Assembly (NCBI GenBank): GCA_001247695.2
Contig: LGRX02031300.1
Span: 1-27,817, forward strand
DNA from: Cymbomonas tetramitiformis
Lineage: Eukaryota; Chlorophyta; Pyramimonadophyceae; Pyramimonadales; Pyramimonadaceae
DNA: 27,817 nucleotides
Reading direction: 5' to 3'
Shown in pieces: positions 1 to 8,133 of this stretch (position 1 is the stretch's first letter; every line of letters starts with the position of its first letter). The notes under the pieces are model-generated. The model was not told the DNA's origin and did not search any database. It saw only the letters and a program-made list of their open reading frames with translations. The position numbers were made by a program, and so were the translations under genes.

Positions 1-3000
1 TACATCATGCTCGTTCAGGTATTCTGTTCCTTTCTTCCAGTATTCATTAGAGAGCTTATGCATGGCTTTGTCGCCTTTCAGGTGTTGCATGTACTTTTCT
101 GGTTTTTCTCTTGTTGCTGTCTGTATTTTTTCTATCGAGGTTCTCCTCCATTCCCTCGCTTGGTGTGCTTCCTGTTGTGCTGCTTCCTGTTGCCGTGACA
201 TTTCTTGGAGTGCTCTCCATTCTTCCTGTGCTTCGTCCTGTTCTTGGGCCATCTCGCTGAGCTCGGCTGCAGTGTCCTCTTGTGTTGCCACGTCCTTGTT
301 CTGTGCCTCCTGTAGCTTTGGTGCCTGCGTTGGCCCTCTTGCGACTTTTCCTTGAGTTCCTCTTTGCCCTTCAACTTCCCTTAGGGCTGGTTGGTCGGGT
401 TCTGTCTGGTTTCGGGTTCCTCTTCGTTTTTGTAGTCTTCCTTGTCCTAATGTCTCCCCCTTCCGTATTGTTCTTGTCTCCCCTGCCTCTTCCTTACTCA
501 GTTCTGCTTCTTGTGTGCTTTCTTGCCTGTAACCCCTCTTTTGTTTGGCTTGTCGAGCTGTTTGTACTTGTTGCTCCTGTCTTAGTGCCTCCTCCTCTTG
601 TCGTTCCATCCTCTGGAGTTCTAGTTCCTCTTCCTCCTCTTGTTTCCCTTCTGGTTCATTTGTCCAGGGGTCTGCCCAGGCTTCTATTGTTTCTGTTTCT
701 GTAAGCTCCCGACTTTTCTGAGCATACTCCGCCTTCACCCTCTCAATGCGTTGTCTTTTGGTCTCCCATTCTTCGGGCCCGGTTTCTAGTTTTCTTTTTA
801 GCCTTTGTATTATATTTGTTTTTCCCGTCATTTTCGCTTCCCTTATCTTTTTTGTTACATAATTGAGTATTGCCTGGTGCCCTTCCAGTTGTCTGCCCGT
901 GTCCTCACTTATTGCCAGTAGCGTTATTGTATCCGTGTTGTCGTGGTTAAGTCCGTATTCCCCTTCTTCGCAGGCCTTTTTCGCCACCTCGTCCGCCATT
1001 TCGTTCCCATGTATTCCGACGTGTGCCTTAACCTTGTATAGGGCCACCTTCGTTCCCTCCCTGTTTAACATTTGTATTTGCTTCATTATTTTCCACAGTA
1101 TGTCCCTGTGAACATGCCTTTCCAGGGTGTGGGGCCTTCTCTTCATGTTTTGTATTTGGTAAAGCGAGGTTAGACTGTCCGTACATATGCTGACCTTTTC
1201 TTTTCCCAAGTTTGAGTCTAGTGTTAGTGCCATATATATGGCAGTGAGCTCCGCCCTGTTAACAGTTTGGCATCGTCCCGTCCACCTTTGCATATGGCTC
1301 GTCTCCCGTCCCCCTCTTGGGTCCCAGACTCCTGCTGCCGTTACTTCCTCTACTTCCCCGTTTTCCTTTTTGACTTTTCTTTGGCTGCCATCTGTGTAGA
1401 CCATATCATTTTTGTTATGCCTCCTATGAGGCTCTGGGTATCCCTTTTCGTAGTTATCCCACCGGCTTTCTGGCGGTAGTTCGGCTTTCTCTATTTCACC
1501 CCTTTCCCATTGCAGCCATTGGTCCCCGTTTATGTCTTCTTCTGTTGTGTCTGGGCACGTAAACTGTAGTGCCCATCTTCTCAGTGCGTCCCTGTTTATT
1601 TCCTCTCTGCTCCACGTAGTGTTAGCTCTTAGCACGTCCATGGTTGTTGGCCTCGGCCCCCTGTCCCCTCCTCTGTGCTCCCCTTCCTTTTTCCTGTCTT
1701 CCATCCAGCGGTCAATTATTTCCTCTGTGTGGTTTTCCAGGTGGCAGCTTGGCATTGCTTGCACCACCGGTAGTTCATGGTTTGTCCATGGCGCTGGGTC
1801 TATGACGCAGTCCCTCTCCCATTCTGTAATTGACCTAGGTTGCCTGTCTGCATCTTTAAGGGTCAGAGGCCTGTGCATGTAGCATGCTCTGCCTATCGTC
1901 CTAACTTTGCTTTGCGGGCATTTGAGAAGGGCCTTGCTGAATATGTCGTGGGTTTTAAGTGCGTCCGGGCAGTATTTTCTCCATCCTGCCGCGTTTGCTA
2001 CTATCAGTATTCTCATGTTCCAGTTACATTGTTTGGGTTTCTGTAGGTTTCCTTGCATCCAGTGGTCAGGTGGCAGGAAGGTGAACTGCCCTTCCTTTAT
2101 CTCAAGCAGCTCATGTACCCTGTATCCCATGTGCTTGTTTAGCAGTTTTCTGTACGGGCTTTTGGCATATGTGGGGTATATCCCTACCCCTAGGACGGGT
2201 TCTGCTGTTTTTGTGGAGTTAATTGCCTTTTTCAGCGCTTTGTAGAGGTCACCTGCCGTATACTCTGGGTTGAATTGGTACGACCCCAGTTTCTCCCATC
2301 GCTCTTCCCATGCCGAGCCAATGGCCCCAAATACCGAGTCTCGTGGGTATTGTGAGTAGTATTTTTTGGTGTTTTTGTGTACATTGAGTGGCGAGGCAAA
2401 CACCTCTGTATGGACTCCCATGGCCGTGTGCACCGCCTCCATCATTTCCGGGGGGAAGGTCCAGTGGTTTTGGAGGTTCCGTTTTCTGTGTTTGATTTCT
2501 GCTTTACTGGAGTATCTTATCAGTAATTGTGCAATTTCCTCCTCGAAGGTGTTGACCTGTATTTTGTGTTCTACACTTAGTTTCAGCCTTTTGGCCAGTT
2601 GTTTTTCTGTTGGCCTTTGTGCCGTGCTGTCCCCCACCGCCTCGGCGTATCTGTCGTACAGTTCTCTAACTTTTGTTGTGCTTAGTGTGCCTATAAGGCC
2701 CCCATCCGGCTCGTAGCAGTAGGTGGTGTCACCTTCCTCGCGTAGTTGCCTGTCTTTTGTTCCTGTGTGCCTAATGTCTTGGTCCGGGTTCGTTTCCCTT
2801 GTGCATATTTCCAGGTGTGTTACATGTTTCCAGTATCTCTGTTCACCGTTTGGCTGCCCTGCCAGTATTTCTTCGACGGGTTCGCGTTTGGCCCTTTTAT
2901 CTTTTTTGTCATTTTCCCATTCCTCCACAAGGTTCTGCCATCCGTGGTCCGAGGAGAGGTTGTGTTTGAGCAGGTGTGTTCTTACTGTTTCTTCTGTGCT

Positions 3001-6000
3001 CCACGTCGTTTGTTCCCTCCCTTCGCTGTTGGTCCACCGTACCTCGTACTGTGTTACTTTCGAGGTTACATCGGTGTAGTTTTGTAGGTACTGTCTACTC
3101 GCCAGTATCCTGGCGGGCGTGTATGTTCCCTCTTGTCCTAGTGTGTCCATTTGGTCCTCTTGTGTTGACCACTGGCCTCTGTCTCGTTGCTCTGTCTTCC
3201 TCTTTGTTCTTCCCCGTGGGTTTCTCGCGGTCATCATATCATCTTCCTCCTTCTCCTGGTTGGTTTCTATGCCCAGAGTTTCCTTCTCCTGTTCCGTCCA
3301 TTCCACGTCTGCCTGTTCGAAGTGTTTTGTTTGGTTGGCTAGTGGGTACATGGACAGCAGTTGCAGTATGTCCTTCAGGCTATTTCCAGCCTCATGTAGC
3401 GCCTTTATTTGCGCCGGCCAGTCGCTTATGTTTTCCATGCTTACCGTACTTTTGGTGTACCTCTCTAGTTCTCCTGTTTTCCGTTCCTGTACGTATTCCG
3501 GTTTCAACCTTCTGTTCCACACATGGTCCCAGTGGTCCCCTGGTTTCTTAATGTCGTTGGGCTGTGCCTCACAAATGTATGGGTATAGGTGCATCATGCC
3601 TTGTGCTATCTTTGTTGCCGTCTTGTTGTCGTGTTTTCTTCCACCTGTTGCCTTTAGTGTTTTTATTGGTATAGCACTTTTCCCATCTGCTGTGGTTAGG
3701 TTTTTGAGGTCCGGGTAATTTCTGAATAGTGTGAGCATTTTGGTGAAATTTATTTGCTTAGTAGCTTGCTGAGTTTTCGTTTCCCGTATTACTTTTACTG
3801 CCCCCATTTTTTCAGAGCCTGTATACGCAGGCTGCTGTTGTGGGTCTCTGTATTCTTTGTCCATTCGCCTGGAGTGCTTGGTTGCTCTAATGGTGCCCTC
3901 CATTTCCGCGTTTGTGCATACCCTTTTTGCCTTCCCCAGCTGTCTCATTATAGGCAGTGTTTCTTTAGCTAGTTCCTGCATATGGCTCCCTACCCCTTTT
4001 ACGTGTATCCCATATTCGTTCAGAGCGTTCATTTTCCTTAGAGTGTTTGTTTGTGTTTGTAGTCCCATCTTTAGCTTGCTTCTTGCGCTGCTGTGTCCTC
4101 TTTCCTCGAAATGTTTTTCCAGTAGCCCGGCTGTGGACCTGCTGACTTGCGACATTCTTTGTCTGGTTAGGAGGTTTCTTTCCCTTTTGCCATATCCCAT
4201 TTGGACACCCTTGTCTTCCTCACTCTGAACGGCCCCTGCCAATCCCGTGTAGACCTCCTGTGCATATATTGCCTGTAAGGACTGGAGTCCCAGTCCATAT
4301 TCCTCTTTCTCCTCCGTGTTTAGTTCATTAGGAGTGCCGTTCGCCGGAAGTCCGTATATTCTTTTCATCGCGGCCCCCAGCTGGTTTTCAGCCTTCTGTA
4401 TTTCACCCTGTGTGTATATTCCGAGGTGGAGCCCGTATTTGAATTTTCCTAGTATGGCTGACTTCAGGGAGTACTCTTTTTGTCTTTGCGTGAGGGGGGT
4501 GGCCAGTAGTGCGTCTATTCTTCGCTTGAGCTCCTGCAGTGATTTTCTTTTTTCTTCTTTCCACGTCCCCAGCATATTGAGAAGGACCCCTAGGTATTTA
4601 TAGGTGTCTCCAGCTTTGAGGACCTTCAATGTTCGACTTCCGCATTTCACCCCTTGGTGTCTACCTTCTTTTACATTTTTGTTGCCATGTTCTACCCCTG
4701 TTATCTTTGTTTTATCCTCGTTTATTCTGAGTCCACTCCAGTCTCCGAATGTCGAGAGTTTCTCCAGTTGTTGCTCCATCCCTGTCATCAGTTTGGTTAG
4801 TATGATTAGGTCGTCCACAAACGCCCCCGAGGAGGTTCTCAGCTCCCCTCTGAGTCCCTTGTCGGTCGCATACTTGTGCTGGTAACCGTGGTCCCCTACC
4901 TCTAGCCATCGTAGGAGAGGCTCCAGGTATAGTATGAATAGTAGTGGGCTCATGCTGTCCCCTTGCAGAATACCCCTTCTTATTGGTACTTCTTCCGAGA
5001 CTTGGTCCCCTACCTTTGCTCTCATTTGCATGGAGTCCTCCTCTTTTTCTCCCAGTATATCCCTAACGGCTTCAGTGAGTTGTGGTGGCACCCCTAGGTG
5101 TTTTAGTGTCATAATAAGTCTTTTGTGGTCAACTGACCCATACGCATTTTCAAAATCCACGTAGGTCGCATGTAGGTTTCTTTTGGAGAGGTTGGCGTCT
5201 TCAATAGCATTAGTTACCCTGGTGAGTTGCTTCATTGTGTTGTGGTTTTCCCTTGAGCCCTCCTGTGCTTCCGAGAGCATGCCGTTTATTTCACAGAAGT
5301 CAGCCAGCATTTTTGTTAGTACTGTGGTATATAATTTGAACAGGCAATCCAGTAGAGCTATAGGTCTGTAGTTTCGCTGCTTCGTCACCTCGCCTTGTTT
5401 GTGGTGGAAGCAGAAGTAGCCTTTTTTCCATGGTAGGGGGGTGTGTCTGTGTTCCCACATTAGCCCCATGAGTTCACACAGTTGGTCATGGAATCTGTCC
5501 GGCATCTGTTTCAATATTTCATTTTGTATCCCCATGGGCCCAGCCGCTTTGTTGGTTTTCATTTTCTTCACCGCTTGCCGGTAGGCTTCTTTGTCCACCC
5601 TTAAGTTTACCTTTGTTTGGTCCGGCCTTGTGCATTGGTTCTCCTTCATGTAGTTCTTGTACCTCTCATCAAGCCAAGGTGGCGTACTTTTAAGTCCTTT
5701 CTCTGGTTCCCTCATTTTGTATGGTTCCGACCTCGCAATGTGTTCACCCATTGCCTGTGCTACTTTTTGGTGCCCTACTACTAGTTCCCCTTGTGTTGTT
5801 TCTATTGCTTGTATCGCTGCAGCCGGTGCTGCTCCATTTTCTATCTCTTTTTTGTAAATCAGTTTGTGGTAGTGTTTTATGTTGCCCCAGTATCTTTCTC
5901 TCATTTTCATTCTTGTTTTCTGTTTTCGGTTTGCCTCGTGCTCTTTTATGCACTTTCTTGCCTCTTTTGTTGCAAGTTTTTTCTGCTCCCGTTCCCATTG

Positions 6001-8133
6001 CTCCCATTCCCTCATTTCACTCGTTCGGTTGTCGTAACCTTCCGTCCGTACTTCCTCGGCTGCTTGTTCTCGTGTTTCAATGTCTTTCTTCCATAATGCT
6101 ATATTCTCGCGGCATCTGTTTCTTTCTTTAAGGTGGGCGTCCCTTTCCTTGCGTAGAGTTTTCGGGAGGTGTAGTCCATGTTGTTGTTCTGGTGCCGCCG
6201 CCTGTTTCGGTAGGTTGACATCCATCATTGCCCTGTCTCTTGCTTCCCCCATTATTTTTGCAACCACTTCTCCCGCGTAGTCTATTGCCCTTTTTCTGTG
6301 CCTTGTGCTGTTTGCTGTTTTTATTCCGTTTATTGCCTCTTGCATTTCCTCTTGTAATTCTTTTGTATATGCGGCGTCCAGTGTTTGCCTGAGGGTGTTC
6401 CCCTCTGCTTCTGTTAGCGGGAGTTTCAGTCTGTCTGTTTTCGCATGTTTTGACTTTTGTGCCGTTGGCCTGTGTGTCCCCCAGGCCTTTAGGTCCAATT
6501 GTGTCGTGCAGACCATTTTGTGGTCGCTCGTGTGTAGCTCAGTAAGTTCGCCCTCCGTCGGTTGCGTGTAGTATTGAAGCTCTGCTTTGCTCGCCAGCAT
6601 TCTGTCTATGTTCCTTCGTTTATGCCATGTTAGGGTTGTTTCTCTGGTACCTCCCACATCTTGCAGACCCGTGGCTTCCATAGTGTTGTTCCATTCTTTG
6701 TCCCTGCTGTTTTTCGGTGTGCCCGTGGAGGCATTCAGGTCCCCACAAACTAGTACTGTTTGCCCTGTCGCATTTTCGCTGGCCGAGGTCACCATTCGCA
6801 CATACTCCCGTATGCCGTTCCTGGCTGCCTCTCTGTCGAGTTCCCCTTGTCTTGCCTCTTCTGTCACATCCTTCCCTTCCACCGGGTAGTATACCCCTAT
6901 CAGGTGTAAATATTTTTCCCCCGGGAAGTGGAGCAGTGTGTGTGTGAGTACTCCTTGTAGGTGTGGTACCAGCACCTCGGTGTAGTTATGTGGTTTGGCA
7001 TACTCCCCTGTGAGTATTATGGCCAGTCCTGCCGTGTAGTTGTTCTTATCTTCCTCTCCTTCCTTCTTCGGTATACTCGTGCATATGTTTGACTGTTTCT
7101 TGTTTCTGAAGTGCCTTTTTATTTCCTCGTTTGCAGTCTTGGTTTCCGTGACTATTGCTATATCTATCTCCCATTTATTCATTTGTTCCTCCAGTTCGTA
7201 TAGTGAGTGCCGGGCACCCTGTAGGTTCCATGTTAGGAAATTCACAGTTTGTGGTTGTGCTCCTCGCATTTCCTCAATGTTTAGGTTCTCCGTTTTTGGC
7301 ATGTTCCCACCCCATTGTCTCAGTGCCTCCAGGGACCCTTTGGCCTCCTCATTGTCCCTTTTGTTCGTTTTTGTTGGTGTGCTAGGTGGTAGGTTTTTCT
7401 TGGCGCTTGCGGGGGGCCGTAGCTTTTTTCTTGTTGCCGTGCCTGCCTCCCTTTTTAGTCTTTCGTTTGCTTGTTCTGTGCTTTCTGGACAGAACTGTAG
7501 TGTGGCCTGAACCAGCTTGTCCTTGGGGTTTTCGTTCTTTCCCTCCTTTGCTTCGCCTATGTCCCTTTGTTTTGTAGTAGGCGCCCTGCCCTCACCCTTC
7601 CTTTCATCGCCACTTGTGTTTTCCTCGTCCAGTCCAGTTGTGTGTTCCGTTCTCTGCGTCTCTTGAGCCTCCCCCTGTGCCTGTGCCGCGTTTCTGGTCC
7701 CTAGCTTGAAGTTCCCTGGTTTGCCATCAACATGCCAGTACTTCCAGCTACCTGCCACCCTTATCGCCTGCTCCCCTTGGCTGAACTTTTCCCATTCCGG
7801 TGGTGTACTATGTGTCTTTAGTCCACTATATCGCACTTTTTGCAGGTCATAGGCTTCCCGCAGTATGGTCCAAACATCTATAGCTGTTAGTAATTCATCC
7901 TGTTTTTCTATCCCTCCTGTAGGTAGCCAGACGTGCACCTGCATGTCCCGTCGTGTTATTGTGAGCATTACCATCGCCCATTTTTCCCCATCCCTTATTG
8001 CTATTTGGGTTCGGCCGTCTACTGACAACTTTCCCATCGTTTCACCTATGAGGGCATCGGTTTCTTGTTGTAGCGCTTGAAGTGCTTCTTGAACGTTCAT
8101 TATTGTTTGTATGCCCACCCCTTGTTGCCTCAT
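1..8133 (-). CDS. LINE-type ORF2 polyprotein: APE endonuclease, RT, chromodomain-like, NPEY domain, RNase H (3' end outside window)
   Basis: Seen: the minus-strand frame whose codons end at positions 1, 4, 7 is open from an upstream stop at 8170-8172 to base 1. The first ATG is at 8133, with a second at 8100. Domains in order, numbered from 8133: an APE-type endonuclease at about 296-545 (TWNLQG, TETKT, CGDLNAS, SDHKM); a reverse transcriptase at about 870-1260 (NYRPIALLD; motif A YVDFENAYGSVDH, Asp about 993; motif B RRGILQGDSMSPLLF; motif C AFVDDL, about 1107); a chromodomain-like segment at about 1672-1750; an unclassified domain with FNPEY and FTFLPPDHW at about 1930-2050; an RNase H at about 2243-2392 (YTDGS, RAEL, CTDS, HGNEMADE); and a Glu/Gln/Arg-rich coiled-coil tail from about 2450 to the edge. 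Known: this APE-RT-RNase H order is that of target-primed non-LTR retrotransposons. Inferred: this is the replication protein of the element whose ORF1 lies upstream. The catalytic residues are intact, so the copy may be recent. The clade cannot be assigned by eye. Confidence 0.93.
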   Translation of the reverse strand, partial: MRQQGVGIQTIMNVQEALQALQQETDALIGETMGKLSVDGRTQIAIRDGEKWAMVMLTITRRDMQVHVWLPTGGIEKQDELLTAIDVWTILREAYDLQKVRYSGLKTHSTPPEWEKFSQGEQAIRVAGSWKYWHVDGKPGNFKLGTRNAAQAQGEAQETQRTEHTTGLDEENTSGDERKGEGRAPTTKQRDIGEAKEGKNENPKDKLVQATLQFCPESTEQANERLKREAGTATRKKLRPPASAKKNLPPSTPTKTNKRDNEEAKGSLEALRQWGGNMPKTENLNIEEMRGAQPQTVNFLTWNLQGARHSLYELEEQMNKWEIDIAIVTETKTANEEIKRHFRNKKQSNICTSIPKKEGEEDKNNYTAGLAIILTGEYAKPHNYTEVLVPHLQGVLTHTLLHFPGEKYLHLIGVYYPVEGKDVTEEARQGELDREAARNGIREYVRMVTSASENATGQTVLVCGDLNASTGTPKNSRDKEWNNTMEATGLQDVGGTRETTLTWHKRRNIDRMLASKAELQYYTQPTEGELTELHTSDHKMVCTTQLDLKAWGTHRPTAQKSKHAKTDRLKLPLTEAEGNTLRQTLDAAYTKELQEEMQEAINGIKTANSTRHRKRAIDYAGEVVAKIMGEARDRAMMDVNLPKQAAAPEQQHGLHLPKTLRKERDAHLKERNRCRENIALWKKDIETREQAAEEVRTEGYDNRTSEMREWEQWEREQKKLATKEARKCIKEHEANRKQKTRMKMRERYWGNIKHYHKLIYKKEIENGAAPAAAIQAIETTQGELVVGHQKVAQAMGEHIARSEPYKMREPEKGLKSTPPWLDERYKNYMKENQCTRPDQTKVNLRVDKEAYRQAVKKMKTNKAAGPMGIQNEILKQMPDRFHDQLCELMGLMWEHRHTPLPWKKGYFCFHHKQGEVTKQRNYRPIALLDCLFKLYTTVLTKMLADFCEINGMLSEAQEGSRENHNTMKQLTRVTNAIEDANLSKRNLHATYVDFENAYGSVDHKRLIMTLKHLGVPPQLTEAVRDILGEKEEDSMQMRAKVGDQVSEEVPIRRGILQGDSMSPLLFILYLEPLLRWLEVGDHGYQHKYATDKGLRGELRTSSGAFVDDLIILTKLMTGMEQQLEKLSTFGDWSGLRINEDKTKITGVEHGNKNVKEGRHQGVKCGSRTLKVLKAGDTYKYLGVLLNMLGTWKEEKRKSLQELKRRIDALLATPLTQRQKEYSLKSAILGKFKYGLHLGIYTQGEIQKAENQLGAAMKRIYGLPANGTPNELNTEEKEEYGLGLQSLQAIYAQEVYTGLAGAVQSEEDKGVQMGYGKRERNLLTRQRMSQVSRSTAGLLEKHFEERGHSSARSKLKMGLQTQTNTLRKMNALNEYGIHVKGVGSHMQELAKETLPIMRQLGKAKRVCTNAEMEGTIRATKHSRRMDKEYRDPQQQPAYTGSEKMGAVKVIRETKTQQATKQINFTKMLTLFRNYPDLKNLTTADGKSAIPIKTLKATGGRKHDNKTATKIAQGMMHLYPYICEAQPNDIKKPGDHWDHVWNRRLKPEYVQERKTGELERYTKSTVSMENISDWPAQIKALHEAGNSLKDILQLLSMYPLANQTKHFEQADVEWTEQEKETLGIETNQEKEEDDMMTARNPRGRTKRKTEQRDRGQWSTQEDQMDTLGQEGTYTPARILASRQYLQNYTDVTSKVTQYEVRWTNSEGREQTTWSTEETVRTHLLKHNLSSDHGWQNLVEEWENDKKDKRAKREPVEEILAGQPNGEQRYWKHVTHLEICTRETNPDQDIRHTGTKDRQLREEGDTTYCYEPDGGLIGTLSTTKVRELYDRYAEAVGDSTAQRPTEKQLAKRLKLSVEHKIQVNTFEEEIAQLLIRYSSKAEIKHRKRNLQNHWTFPPEMMEAVHTAMGVHTEVFASPLNVHKNTKKYYSQYPRDSVFGAIGSAWEERWEKLGSYQFNPEYTAGDLYKALKKAINSTKTAEPVLGVGIYPTYAKSPYRKLLNKHMGYRVHELLEIKEGQFTFLPPDHWMQGNLQKPKQCNWNMRILIVANAAGWRKYCPDALKTHDIFSKALLKCPQSKVRTIGRACYMHRPLTLKDADRQPRSITEWERDCVIDPAPWTNHELPVVQAMPSCHLENHTEEIIDRWMEDRKKEGEHRGGDRGPRPTTMDVLRANTTWSREEINRDALRRWALQFTCPDTTEEDINGDQWLQWERGEIEKAELPPESRWDNYEKGYPEPHRRHNKNDMVYTDGSQRKVKKENGEVEEVTAAGVWDPRGGRETSHMQRWTGRCQTVNRAELTAIYMALTLDSNLGKEKVSICTDSLTSLYQIQNMKRRPHTLERHVHRDILWKIMKQIQMLNREGTKVALYKVKAHVGIHGNEMADEVAKKACEEGEYGLNHDNTDTITLLAISEDTGRQLEGHQAILNYVTKKIREAKMTGKTNIIQRLKRKLETGPEEWETKRQRIERVKAEYAQKSRELTETETIEAWADPWTNEPEGKQEEEEELELQRMERQEEEALRQEQQVQTARQAKQKRGYRQESTQEAELSKEEAGETRTIRKGETLGQGRLQKRRGTRNQTEPDQPALREVEGQRGTQGKVARGPTQAPKLQEAQNKDVATQEDTAAELSEMAQEQDEAQEEWRALQEMSRQQEAAQQEAHQAREWRRTSIEKIQTATREKPEKYMQHLKGDKAMHKLSNEYWKKGTEYLNEHDV

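Noticed and set aside
62..7577. Many plus-strand open frames of 60-199 codons in the left part, e.g. 2976-3551 and 3119-3718
   Set aside because: They are antisense to the ORF2 frame, which has clear domains. They are rich in Ser, Phe, Leu, Val and Cys, as expected from a T/C-rich complement, and none shows a protein family pattern.
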